DNA from: Pseudomonadota bacterium
GTDB taxonomy: Bacteria > Pseudomonadota > Alphaproteobacteria > Rickettsiales > SXRF01
Length of the DNA stretch: 64,000 nt
Direction: 5' to 3'
Assembly: GCA_963205195.1 (NCBI GenBank)
Contig: CAUJHR010000004.1
Span: forward strand, 62,001-126,000
Below, in pieces: positions 7,359-15,750 of the stretch (the stretch's first letter is position 1; each line of letters begins with the position of its first letter). The notes beneath the pieces are model-generated. The model saw only the letters and a program-made list of their open reading frames with translations, searched no databases and was not told the origin of the DNA. The position numbers were made by a program, and so were the translations under genes.

Positions 7359-8810
7359 TTACTCGACAGTCAGGCTTGGAGAGGTTGATTCCTGGCGCCT
7401 TTGGAGGACTTTGGCGCGCCAATCCCCTTTCTTTGCTGAAGATTCGATCAGTTTGTCAATTGAGCTTTGCTGCCTGGCTTCTGTGGCGGTTTCTTCGCCT
7501 TGGGATGGCTTTGCAGAAGGTTCATAGCGCGGTGCAGGCCTTTCACCTTTTGCCCGCATGTAATCAATGCCATCCTTTACCCAGTCGGCACGTTCCTGTG
7601 TCATTATTCCGGCTGCTACATACTTAGGAAGTCTGCTTTCCAGTGCGCTCCAATATTGCTCCTGTCTTTTATGTATCTTATCCATACGCCCAATATTACC
7701 TATTTTCCCGATCATGCCGCCTGTCTTTTCGAAAGAGACAGTGGCTGGGTTAAGACCCATATCAATAAGCAGCACTTCAAGCCCTGCACCTGTAAATACC
7801 TGCTTCATGGTATCGGTTGCCTCTGCCTGTTTTTCCTTAGGTATGCCGCCTGGCTGCCAGTAATGGTCGCGTACTTCATGCACCGCATCAGTAAATTGTT
7901 TTATATGCTTCGCAGTAAGCTTGTCTTTAAATATCGGCCCTAATATAGAGTAGGCGATATATTCAATATTCTGCGGGTCTTTCGCCGGGTTTCCCACTGC
8001 ATAATGGGTAAGGTAATAAGCGCCTTCTTTTAAGCGCAGGTAAGAGTCGGTGCTGGCGCCGGACATTACCTTATTTAAGCCTGCAATGGTTGTGTTACGG
8101 TCCTGCATGCTTGTAATGCGTCCAACCATTCCGGTTGCGTAATTAAGGCCGGGAGCAGGGATTGCCCACAGCCCGGATGCAGAACCGAAAATGCCGGATG
8201 AAGCAGAAAGCCAGCTCCATGTTTTTCCTTGCGTATGTGATACGCTGCGTAAATAATCTTCCAGGTACTGAGGGTTTTTGTTTTTTTCTATTGCATTTTT
8301 GTAAGCAATATCACTTCCTGTTTTTATCCCAATGAGTCCACCTAAAGAATAAACTGCTGCATGGATGTATCTTATCCTCTTATTGCGCGGTGTTATATCC
8401 CGGGGATCATAGTCTTTTACCAAGGCATGGATCGGTTTAAGGAATTGGGGAACGCTCTCTACTTTAGATCCATCAATAAGCTTATGCCCTGTAACTATAT
8501 TGGCTGTTGTGCCGGCAATCGCAAGTCCAAGTGAAAGTCCCGCCGCACTATACAGGCGATTTCTGGGTTCGTTTGATAATGATGCTTCTCCGACCCATTT
8601 AAGTATTTCCGGCGGAGCGGTGCCATGGTCTTTATATTGCTTTTTATGGAGGCTTAAAGCGTCATAAACATATTCGGCAGCGGTTTTTCCCTCTATATCC
8701 GGGCTTTCATGTTGTATAGTTGCCTTGCTCACCGCTTGGGATGCTATAGGCTGTTCGCTTGCTGCGGCAGGTGTTTTAGCAGTGGTTGTGGTTTGCAGGG
8801 AATTTTCCAT
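7359..8810 (-). CDS. Unknown protein, paralogue of its upstream neighbour (483 aa)
   Basis: I do not recognise the family. After a low-complexity Thr/Ala/Ser/Gln-rich N-terminus (about 50 residues) there are glycine/alanine-rich stretches that could insert in or lie on a membrane (LSLGLAIAGTTANIVTG near 95, YSLGGLIGIKTGSDIAY near 155, SGIFGSASGLWAIPAPG near 210). A charged C-terminal half follows. No Sec signal peptide is seen. The pattern SAAG..LG, then P..L...HA...D..P, then G..IA..N and ASG/SGL is shared with the 396-aa protein encoded 3 bases upstream, so the two are probably paralogues. AGGTAAG precedes the ATG. Role unknown. Confidence 0.75.
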   Translation of the reverse strand: MENSLQTTTTAKTPAAASEQPIASQAVSKATIQHESPDIEGKTAAEYVYDALSLHKKQYKDHGTAPPEILKWVGEASLSNEPRNRLYSAAGLSLGLAIAGTTANIVTGHKLIDGSKVESVPQFLKPIHALVKDYDPRDITPRNKRIRYIHAAVYSLGGLIGIKTGSDIAYKNAIEKNKNPQYLEDYLRSVSHTQGKTWSWLSASSGIFGSASGLWAIPAPGLNYATGMVGRITSMQDRNTTIAGLNKVMSGASTDSYLRLKEGAYYLTHYAVGNPAKDPQNIEYIAYSILGPIFKDKLTAKHIKQFTDAVHEVRDHYWQPGGIPKEKQAEATDTMKQVFTGAGLEVLLIDMGLNPATVSFEKTGGMIGKIGNIGRMDKIHKRQEQYWSALESRLPKYVAAGIMTQERADWVKDGIDYMRAKGERPAPRYEPSAKPSQGEETATEARQQSSIDKLIESSAKKGDWRAKVLQRRQESTSPSLTVE

Positions 8811-8813
8811 TGC

Positions 8814-10004
8814 TTACCTGATCCCTCCGCGTCCGGCAGTTCCAACTGAATTGTTTTGGTCTATAATTCGTTGTTGCCAGGCTTCGGCTGTAGTGCTTCT
8901 TCCTATCCCGGTTACTTTTGAAACCCCTTCTTTTATAGCACGTGCGAACCGCGAGGAGTTCCCAAGAACCAAATCTTCAAATTTCAAAGAAAGGTCTTCT
9001 TTAATTAACTTATCATATCCGTGATATACGATCTGACCTTTTTCATCATATGTAGGTTTTATAATGCCGAATTTTGTTTCGGCTTCTTTTCTTACCTTTT
9101 TTATAAGTTCTTCGCCATTCAAAGTCTTGCTGTGCTTATCATAAATTTCCTGCAAAAATCCATGTACAGTGTCAATTGCTTTTGCTTCTTTTGCTGTAGT
9201 ATCCAGCGCTTTTGGAAATTGGTGTTTTAAGGTGTTCCTTACAAAAATACTAGCCCAGTCCTTGCTGATTTTTCCGCCAGACTTAATGGCAGATTGAATA
9301 TAAAAAGGAACTTTAGCAAGACGTTCTTCAAGGGCTTTAGGGGGCGCGAGATTTCCGCCAGACCTGTTGAAGAGGTTAACTGCGTTGCCGTTTCTTGTAT
9401 AGAAACCTGTATTAAGTTCCATACCGTAAGGAACCACTAAACCTGATGTGGCGGATGCGCCTCCTAATAATGAAGTTCCAAAAACGTGGATCCCGCCTTG
9501 GGCATATCCTGTTGCATATTCCGCATCCATTACGGATAGGGTGGTGTTTGGCTTTTTAAATTCCGCATATTTAGCGGCGCGGCCATTGAAGTGGAAAATT
9601 GCAGAGCTTCCGGCGACGGTTCCTAATGCTGCACCAATGGCAGGCATTGACTGGTATAGTATTTTTTTCCACTGCTCGCTTGGCGCATCAGAATGTGGGT
9701 TCCAGTCAATTGCATGATACATGAAGCGTAATGGACCAGGAATTTCTTCCTTCTTTTTCTCAACGAATTCACCCTCGGAAATCTGGTTGTTTGCGAAAAC
9801 CGCATCACGCATCTGGTCTCCGCCTTTCCAGCCCAGATACATGCCTCCCGCCGCAGATAAGCGGTGCATTGCAGGTATAGCCTGCTGTGCATGCCCGTTA
9901 GTTGAGATGAATTTCCCAACATAATCCGCAGCATCTACAATTTTGCCCTTTATTGTTCCTGGTATGGCCATGTATTTTGTTTTCAGTTTTACATATTTCT
10001 CCAC
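8814..10004 (-). CDS. Unknown protein, paralogue of its downstream neighbour (396 aa)
   Basis: Unrecognised. It has a basic N-terminus, a glycine-rich hydrophobic stretch at about 48-65 (SAAGGMYLGWKGGDQM), a second at about 115-135 (MPAIGAALGTVAGSSAIF), and a third near 175 (FGTSLLGGASATSGLVVP). The C-terminal half is charged and helical. These match in order and spacing the corresponding parts of the 483-aa protein. It is first of a two-gene minus-strand unit (gap 3 bases) that diverges from three unknown plus-strand genes across 268 bp. Glycine-rich hydrophobic stretches without a signal peptide may mean a membrane-associated protein; this is inference. Confidence 0.75.
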   Translation of the reverse strand: MEKYVKLKTKYMAIPGTIKGKIVDAADYVGKFISTNGHAQQAIPAMHRLSAAGGMYLGWKGGDQMRDAVFANNQISEGEFVEKKKEEIPGPLRFMYHAIDWNPHSDAPSEQWKKILYQSMPAIGAALGTVAGSSAIFHFNGRAAKYAEFKKPNTTLSVMDAEYATGYAQGGIHVFGTSLLGGASATSGLVVPYGMELNTGFYTRNGNAVNLFNRSGGNLAPPKALEERLAKVPFYIQSAIKSGGKISKDWASIFVRNTLKHQFPKALDTTAKEAKAIDTVHGFLQEIYDKHSKTLNGEELIKKVRKEAETKFGIIKPTYDEKGQIVYHGYDKLIKEDLSLKFEDLVLGNSSRFARAIKEGVSKVTGIGRSTTAEAWQQRIIDQNNSVGTAGRGGIR

Positions 10005-10039
10005 CTTCTAAAATACCATGCGCGGAGGCGCCGCTCAAT

Positions 10040-10068
10040 AGCATACAGGCGCAAAAACAAAAGTTTAA
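10040..10068 (-). promoter_or_regulatory. Candidate promoter of the paralogous pair
   Basis: On the minus strand TTAAAC (10068-10063) and TATGCT (10045-10040) are 17 bases apart, 36 bases before the start at 10004. It lies in the 268-bp divergent gap 10005-10272. That gap also holds an isolated AGGAGG-like site at 10239 followed by a very short TTG-initiated frame (about 5 codons) ahead of the plus-strand operon. Assignment by eye. Confidence 0.3.
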
Positions 10069-10272
10069 CACAACTGTCACAAAGGCAGTTTTATTGACCA
10101 TAAATGCAGTTAAAGAGAAGTAATAATTACGATTCTGTAACAAAAGATTCACATAAGTAGGATGTGTTTTAATAGCTAATTAATGCGCTGGCATGGTATA
10201 AATAAGCTAGCGTGTAATAGGTATTTGCACGTTTACGGAGGAATATTAGTTGCATAAAAGTATATAGAAAAT

Positions 10273-12234
10273 ATGGATAAGCCATTGTCTGACAAGAAAA
10301 AAGACAATGATGTTGGCATTGATGAGGCGCAAAATGCGCGGCCAGCAGCTAATGGAACTGTTGCTGAAATCGGCGGCTATAAAACACAGCCAAGTGCTTA
10401 TGTGCCTGAATTATCATATAAAAATTGGGAAGAAAGCCAGCGGAATATACGTTGGGATGAAACTCCTAGCGGGCGTGCAGCGATACGTTTGTTTTCGCGC
10501 GGTGGCTTGGGTGCTGCTGCGTTTACGGCAGGTAGCTGGTATGTAGGCCGTGGTGAGGCTATGAAGGGCTATAGTTCACGGCTTAAATTCAGCGAATTGG
10601 ATACGCATAAACCTCTGCATTATATAGCAAAATCAATTGATACGGTTTTTAGCAAGCCTATAGTTTTTACGGCTAAAATGCTTGGCAAATCAGAAGAAGC
10701 GGCGCATGAAATGGTACGTTTCAGGCCAACTCGTGGATTTGGCAATGAAAGAGGACGCTCTTTGGGTCATGAAGCAGTAAGTATAACTTTCGACTTTTTT
10801 ACAGCTAGTGTAGGTGATGCTTTTGGCCGTGACCTTGCCAATATGCTGGATTCTAACGTAAAGCATGATTGGAAGGATGAAAAGGGGCATATAAAATACC
10901 CAGAAGCTGCAAAGGAGGCTGGCAAATCCCTGTGGCGTTACGTTAGCTATAATGGAGGCGAGGACTGGGCGGTATCAGTGCCGTATGCCTTCTACCTGAA
11001 AGGGCAGCGCAATCTTATAAACCGTTTCAGTAAAGGCTTTGGCTATGATTCTGATCGCGGGTTGAATGGGGCAAGCTTTAAGGTTAACGATAAAGGTAAT
11101 ATAACGGGGAATTATAACCTCGAAGGTATTGTAGACCTGCAAGGGCGCTTTACCGCTTATAATATAGGTACGCTTATGTACCGTGAGGCATATAACCATA
11201 TCGCAAATAAAATTAATGGAGTAAATTCATCGCTTTATGGCAGCGCCAGCGAGAAGCAGGGTAAAAAGCAAACTGTTGGAGAAAAAGTTGCGGAAATACC
11301 AAAATGGGTCGCACGTTCTGCTATTAAGGCGGTAATATATATGACTCCGGCAGTTCCGTTTTTCTCTGTATTCCGTACCCCGCAAACCAAATATCGCGGC
11401 CTGTTCATCAACCCCGAAAATGAAACGGTGCTTGGTTACGAAAAAGACAAGGCTACGAATAAATATGATGCATTGCATGCTAATGAGCTGCGCCGTACCG
11501 ATTCTACTTATAGGCTAGGCGATGGGCAGTTTGCCAAAGTGGATTTCAGGAAAATGGGTAAGGATGGTAAATTCCTTACAGTTACCCCAAGCCCTGCATT
11601 CAATAATCCTATAAGCGGTTCATTTGATGCTTATGGTCAGCGTGAAGGCAGTTCAGTACTTAATGCTGTTGGTAAGGGGCAGAATTTTGTACGCAGTAAG
11701 GCTAATAACCTGTTTGAAAGCAGGTTCGGTATAGAGAGCAAGCGTAATGTCGATACTTATGTGAACGCGGCATTTTCCTATACTCCTTATATGTATACTA
11801 AGGGTGAGGCTGCAAGGTTATGGGATAGCGGTAAAATGGACGCGGCAGCCGAACGTATGATAGACGGTGCGGCAAAACTGGATTACCGGGAGTTCAAGGC
11901 TGGCGCCTCGGAAATATGGCGTACCATAGTTAATAAGCCATTCTCTGATATTGATCGTGAGGCATATGCTATGAAGCGTATCCGTGAAGACGAATCCCCA
12001 GCCGACAACTTAACCAGGGAGCAGGCATATCTGGATGCCAAGCGTGACATACGCGAGGATGTTTCGCAGGCTCCTCTTTCATGGCGCCAGCGTTTAATAC
12101 ATGGCCGCCAGCCAGAAAAATTTACTGATAGTTTAAAAGATAAAAAACCGGAAAAACAATCTAATTATGCAGAACAGGAAGCAATGCGTAAGGCATTAAG
12201 CGAATTGCAGCCGCCAACTAACTCGGTACATTAA
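10273..12234 (+). CDS. Unknown 653-aa protein heading a three-gene operon
   Basis: Unrecognised. The first 70 residues are polar and lack a signal peptide. A glycine/alanine-rich stretch near residues 76-95 (LFSRGGLGAAAFTAGSWYVG) and one near 355 (AIKAVIYMTPAVPFFSVF) are the only hydrophobic parts. The middle is unusually rich in Tyr, Phe, Gly and Asn, with beta-like segments; the last 120 residues are charged and helical. The N-terminal third weakly recalls the paralogous pair on the other strand (Arg-Leu-Phe, Gly-rich run, then HKPLHYIAKSID against PLRFMYHAIDWN). Only a weak ribosome binding site precedes the ATG. The following gene starts 14 bases later. Confidence 0.75.
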   Translation: MDKPLSDKKKDNDVGIDEAQNARPAANGTVAEIGGYKTQPSAYVPELSYKNWEESQRNIRWDETPSGRAAIRLFSRGGLGAAAFTAGSWYVGRGEAMKGYSSRLKFSELDTHKPLHYIAKSIDTVFSKPIVFTAKMLGKSEEAAHEMVRFRPTRGFGNERGRSLGHEAVSITFDFFTASVGDAFGRDLANMLDSNVKHDWKDEKGHIKYPEAAKEAGKSLWRYVSYNGGEDWAVSVPYAFYLKGQRNLINRFSKGFGYDSDRGLNGASFKVNDKGNITGNYNLEGIVDLQGRFTAYNIGTLMYREAYNHIANKINGVNSSLYGSASEKQGKKQTVGEKVAEIPKWVARSAIKAVIYMTPAVPFFSVFRTPQTKYRGLFINPENETVLGYEKDKATNKYDALHANELRRTDSTYRLGDGQFAKVDFRKMGKDGKFLTVTPSPAFNNPISGSFDAYGQREGSSVLNAVGKGQNFVRSKANNLFESRFGIESKRNVDTYVNAAFSYTPYMYTKGEAARLWDSGKMDAAAERMIDGAAKLDYREFKAGASEIWRTIVNKPFSDIDREAYAMKRIREDESPADNLTREQAYLDAKRDIREDVSQAPLSWRQRLIHGRQPEKFTDSLKDKKPEKQSNYAEQEAMRKALSELQPPTNSVH

Positions 12235-12248
12235 AGGAGTAAATACAT

Positions 12249-13208
12249 ATGTTAAATAGCTACCAGTTCCATTATGAAGTGCCGCAAACATTACCGCCAG
12301 CTAAGGATGTGCAGTTATCACAGGATAAGCAGCAGGCGAATCAGCAGGAAGCTGGCAGCAAGGCTTATGAAGACAGCATGAAAGCCTATCAAAAGAAAAC
12401 ATCCGGCGAACTTATGGATGCAAAACTTACTGATGAACAGTATTACAAGCAGCTTAGAAAAGAAGAAAAAGAGCAGGCGGATGCTCTAAAGAAATTGCTT
12501 GAAAAGGATAAAGATCTATCCGAGTTGCAGAAAGGCGAAATTAAATCCTTCCTTAAGTATAATGATTACAAAGAAAATTATGCAAAAATAAGCCATGATT
12601 ACCATGCAAATAAAAACGATCCTGAAGCCAAGGCAAAATATGAAGAGATGCAAAAGGAATTTAAAGCTTTCAGGGAAGTGGTAGAAAATTCCCCGCAATA
12701 CAAAGATAACCAGCATATAAAAAATAGCAAAGAGCTAAGTAAGCAACTGGATAATGCTAAAACGGATGATGAAAAGGCTGCTATCAGGGGAAAAATAGCA
12801 CATGAGTACCGGGAATTTGCCAGGGATAATGCGCGTGATAAAGATGCTGGCGCAAAATTTGTCGAATTTGCTGAGCAGAATAAAGACAATGCATTCATTC
12901 AGAAATCCGGTATGTATGATATAGCGCAAGATACAAAGAAAAGGCTTGGCCTGGATAAATCAAAAACAGAAGATAAAAAAGAAGAATTGGGTAATATGAA
13001 GGTAACTCCTGCAGGGGCAGCGCAAGCCGGTGCTGCAAGCGGAGAAGATAAGAATCTGGCAGCTACGCAAGTAGCAGCAGCTAATGATAATGGTATTCCA
13101 AAAAGGGATAGATTTGAGTCCAGGGAGCATAACCCGGCTGATTTAGCTGTTCCAACACAGGTTTCAGGGCAGGGACAAAATAGCAAGGCTACAGCAGCGC
13201 ATTTATAA
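12249..13208 (+). CDS. Unknown charged helical protein (319 aa)
   Basis: Unrecognised. Almost the whole protein is Lys, Glu, Asp, Gln, Asn and Ala, with dense heptad-like charge patterns between residues about 50 and 240, as expected for extended helices or coiled coil. There is no signal peptide or hydrophobic core. A low-complexity Ala/Gly/Thr/Gln tail follows from about residue 250. AAAGGAG lies well placed before the ATG, giving a much stronger initiation site than its neighbours have. It sits between the 653-aa and 138-aa genes in one operon. Disordered, charged, lineage-specific proteins of this kind are sometimes secretion substrates, but nothing here shows that directly. Confidence 0.75.
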   Translation: MLNSYQFHYEVPQTLPPAKDVQLSQDKQQANQQEAGSKAYEDSMKAYQKKTSGELMDAKLTDEQYYKQLRKEEKEQADALKKLLEKDKDLSELQKGEIKSFLKYNDYKENYAKISHDYHANKNDPEAKAKYEEMQKEFKAFREVVENSPQYKDNQHIKNSKELSKQLDNAKTDDEKAAIRGKIAHEYREFARDNARDKDAGAKFVEFAEQNKDNAFIQKSGMYDIAQDTKKRLGLDKSKTEDKKEELGNMKVTPAGAAQAGAASGEDKNLAATQVAAANDNGIPKRDRFESREHNPADLAVPTQVSGQGQNSKATAAHL

Positions 13209-13211
13209 AAT

Positions 13212-13628
13212 ATGCAAGTCTATAATTTTGATGGTTCCGGTAAGTTATCTAATCCTACAAGCGAGGAATTGGAAAAGGCGGATAGGACATCTTCAATTAT
13301 CGCATTTACGAATGGTGTTGCCGCTGACGGGCGGCCTTACTATGCTTATCTGGCAGTAAAGCCAAGCAAATACAGGGAGTTTTATGAATTAACTGCGAAC
13401 CGCCAGGTTTTACAGCTGAATGATTTTGGCGAGATTATAAAAGGTGGTTTTGAGGTTAGTCCACCCGCAGATATAATAAGTTTTATGCGTGACGAGTATG
13501 GCTTTGATGAAAATTATGAAAAGGCATTACAGGATGAGGTAACAAGGCAGCGCGGCAAATTTACCGCAAAGCAGGAAGAGAAACGCCTTATGGATATAGT
13601 GGCCATGATGAAGGCCAAAAAAACCTGA
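13212..13628 (+). CDS. Unknown small protein (138 aa)
   Basis: Unrecognised. Compact, mixed alpha/beta composition: an opening MQVYNFDGSG, then ADGRPYYAYLAVKPSKYREF and NRQVLQLNDFGEIIKGG, which look like a small beta-sheet domain, and a C-terminal charged helix (about 95-138). No signal peptide or membrane segment. It begins 3 bases after the stop of the charged helical protein with no visible Shine-Dalgarno, so translation is probably coupled. Last gene of the plus-strand operon; it converges with the curli locus 23 bases later. Confidence 0.75.
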   Translation: MQVYNFDGSGKLSNPTSEELEKADRTSSIIAFTNGVAADGRPYYAYLAVKPSKYREFYELTANRQVLQLNDFGEIIKGGFEVSPPADIISFMRDEYGFDENYEKALQDEVTRQRGKFTAKQEEKRLMDIVAMMKAKKT

Positions 13629-13651
13629 TACTCTCTTAGTTATACCAAGTT

Positions 13652-14584
13652 TTAACGGCGCCTTGCGGTTGTATTATCCTCATTAGAGGCTGTATTTTTA
13701 ATTTTCTGTTCTGCTGCCTGCGGGTTAGAAGTATTATCACGGCGCTTAATATAATCATCTATTGCTTTTTTGCCTTGGGCAACATCACGGAATGTCCATA
13801 CATTATTGATGGCACCTTCCATTATAAGCGAATAAAGCGCTGTTTCAATTGCCTGGCGCACGCCAAGCTGGGTTGGTTCATTCATGGTAAAGCCAACTTC
13901 AGATTGCAGCAGGTTGCTTACTGCAAAATAGCGCAGGAAGTTCGCGTCGGCCCCAACTGAATATATAGTTTTTGAGCTGTTAACCGAGAGAATGACTTTG
14001 CCGGTTTGTATGCTTATTGCGCGCAGGTAAACTGTAACTAGGTCACGGCGGTATTGAACCGAGCCGCCAATACCAAGATAAATAGCACCAGCGCCACCGG
14101 TAACTACGTTGGAGTCATACGATACTATTCCGCCCTCGATCATCATACCGCCATAAAGAAGCGGTGGCAAGTTTGTGAGTTTTTTTCCATCTGGCCCAGC
14201 ATATTGGTCGCGGGTAAGTTTAATTATCTGGCGCTCTTGCAGCAGGTGCTTAAGGCTTCCGCGTTCTGCGACAGTAAACCAGTTGTTTTTACCTGCGCTA
14301 AGCAGCGCGTTGACCAATATTGAATATCCGCCTTTAGTAACTGCGCTTGAATAATCGGTATATTGCCCGTTATTGCGGAATTGCCCCGTCTGGTCCACGA
14401 AATCATAAACAACAACCGGCACTGGCTGTGCTGGCAATGGCAGGGTCGCAAGTATGCCGCCAGCTCTTGTTTCGCTATTTACCTGCGCTTCTTCAACGAG
14501 GCCGTTTTCGTATATATTCTTATTTGAACAGCTAGCTAGAACGAATGCTGATATAGCTATAAAAAAACAATTTCTGAGAAGCAT
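13652..14584 (-). CDS. csgG: Curli secretion channel lipoprotein CsgG
   Basis: Outer-membrane pore that exports curlin subunits. The protein (310 aa from the ATG at 14584) opens with a lipoprotein signal, MLLRNCFFIAISAFVLASC, with Cys19 of the LASC lipobox as the lipidated residue. It then has the CsgG core: VVVYDFVDQTGQFR, NNWFTVAERGSLKHLLQERQII, MIEGGIVSYDSNVVTGGAG and VYLRAISIQTGKVI. The C-terminal 40 residues are an extra polar tail. An in-frame ATG at 14653 would add 23 residues and overlap csgF; I prefer the lipobox start, which has AAGG upstream. Last gene of the curli unit. Confidence 0.92.
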   Translation of the reverse strand: MLLRNCFFIAISAFVLASCSNKNIYENGLVEEAQVNSETRAGGILATLPLPAQPVPVVVYDFVDQTGQFRNNGQYTDYSSAVTKGGYSILVNALLSAGKNNWFTVAERGSLKHLLQERQIIKLTRDQYAGPDGKKLTNLPPLLYGGMMIEGGIVSYDSNVVTGGAGAIYLGIGGSVQYRRDLVTVYLRAISIQTGKVILSVNSSKTIYSVGADANFLRYFAVSNLLQSEVGFTMNEPTQLGVRQAIETALYSLIMEGAINNVWTFRDVAQGKKAIDDYIKRRDNTSNPQAAEQKIKNTASNEDNTTARRR

Positions 14585-14636
14585 TGATATGGCCTTATAA
14601 TTATAATTTATGAAAATATTTAATATTAATTTATGT

Positions 14637-15062
14637 CTAAATATCGGGAACAACTATTTCGCTGCTTGTGCCGCTTGCATCAACAATTGTGATGCGAATA
14701 TTGCCATCTCCAGGACGAACAAATGAAACGCTTCCGCCACCAGGAAGGCTGTAATGCCCCGATGCGTTAGAGTTATCAAATATATCAGCATAAATTTTAT
14801 TGGTTATCTGGCTTTCAAGGCCCTGAATTATTAATCTGTTCTGATCTAGTGCCGTAGGTAGCTTGGTCTTTGGGGTTGGCTTCACCACGCTATTCATCAT
14901 TGCTGCGGTATCGTTAGGGTTAGCGGTATTGAAAAGCGCTGCGTTCTGCCCGGTGAAGGTAAGCGGGCTGGCAAGGGATGGGGTTGCATATAATGCAGAA
15001 GATAAAGCTATAAGAGATACAGCATTTGCTTTTAATGATAAGTATTTTTTGCTTTTTAGCAT
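14637..15062 (-). CDS. csgF: Curli assembly protein CsgF
   Basis: Small secreted factor that plugs the CsgG pore and links it to the nucleator. The signal peptide ends at about SLASP (residue 32-33). The mature N-terminus has the CsgF-like LTFTGQNAALFNTANPND segment, and a LESQITNKIYADIFDN helix and a Gly-rich C-terminal beta domain follow. 141 aa, close to the family length. It sits 52 bases upstream of csgG and 30 bases after a curlin-repeat gene, so these three form one unit. Confidence 0.88.
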   Translation of the reverse strand: MLKSKKYLSLKANAVSLIALSSALYATPSLASPLTFTGQNAALFNTANPNDTAAMMNSVVKPTPKTKLPTALDQNRLIIQGLESQITNKIYADIFDNSNASGHYSLPGGGSVSFVRPGDGNIRITIVDASGTSSEIVVPDI

Positions 15063-15092
15063 ATAGTTCCCTTGCTGCGAATATTTGTAATA

Positions 15093-15584
15093 TTAGTTAT
15101 CTTGCGAATCTTCATCATTGCTTGTTTCTTCACGTTTCTTGCCATTTTGAATTATAACCTTGTGGTTATTGTTGCCGATCTGGTTCTCGACTGAATGGTT
15201 GCCGTGCCCTGTTTGTTCTAGGCGAAGATCGTTTGAATCACCCTTCTGCTTCTGGCTGGCGTAATTGCCATTCCCTTTCTGGGTGATAGAGGATTTGTTG
15301 GATTTTCCGCTTTGTACTATGGTTGCGACATTGCCGCCGAATTTATTTTCTTTCAGTATCTCTTCGCTGCGTGCGCGCTCATTTAATTCAGGGTTTGTAA
15401 GTATTTCGGTCTGGTAATCACTGCCTGCTGGGTTTTCATCAGCTTTTATAGCCTGTTCTTTATTGCCGTCTATAGGTTTGGAATTGCGTGGTATCTGCGT
15501 AATGTTAACATCATTTGCCGCGAATGCAGCCTGCACTATACCAGCTACTGCCAGCCCAATAATAATACCAAATGTATTTTTCAT
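15093..15584 (-). CDS. Short curlin-repeat protein, possible nucleator
   Basis: Secreted protein of 163 aa: a signal peptide (cleavage near AAFAAND), about 70 polar residues without repeats, then about five curlin-type units (VQSGKSNKSSITQKGNGN, QTGHGNHSVENQIGNNN) and a charged tail rich in Glu, Asp and Ser. The long non-repeat leader and charged end are unlike its three longer paralogues. Its position directly before csgF and csgG suggests a CsgB-like nucleator or accessory role; that is inference. It has its own upstream gap of 166 bp containing a terminator for the previous unit. Confidence 0.8.
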   Translation of the reverse strand: MKNTFGIIIGLAVAGIVQAAFAANDVNITQIPRNSKPIDGNKEQAIKADENPAGSDYQTEILTNPELNERARSEEILKENKFGGNVATIVQSGKSNKSSITQKGNGNYASQKQKGDSNDLRLEQTGHGNHSVENQIGNNNHKVIIQNGKKREETSNDEDSQDN

Positions 15585-15704
15585 ATTAACCCTCTAATAA
15601 AATAATCTGCTTTTTGACAGGCCGAATTCAATTTATTGAGTATCTAAGCTATGCCTTATTTAAGGCGTATGGAATATAAGATAATTTTTTATGTTACAAG
15701 CAAA

Positions 15705-15737
15705 GAAAACATGCCGCGCAGAAGCGCGGCATGTTTC
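15705..15737 (-). terminator. Terminator after the 337-aa curlin gene
   Basis: ACATGCCGCGC and GCGCGGCATGT pair perfectly around a 4-base loop (15709-15734), and on the minus strand the stem is followed by TTTTCTTTG. It lies 15 bases beyond the stop of the curlin gene at 15751-16764, separating it from the short-curlin/csgF/csgG unit. Confidence 0.88.
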
Positions 15738-15750
15738 CTCAATTCAGATA

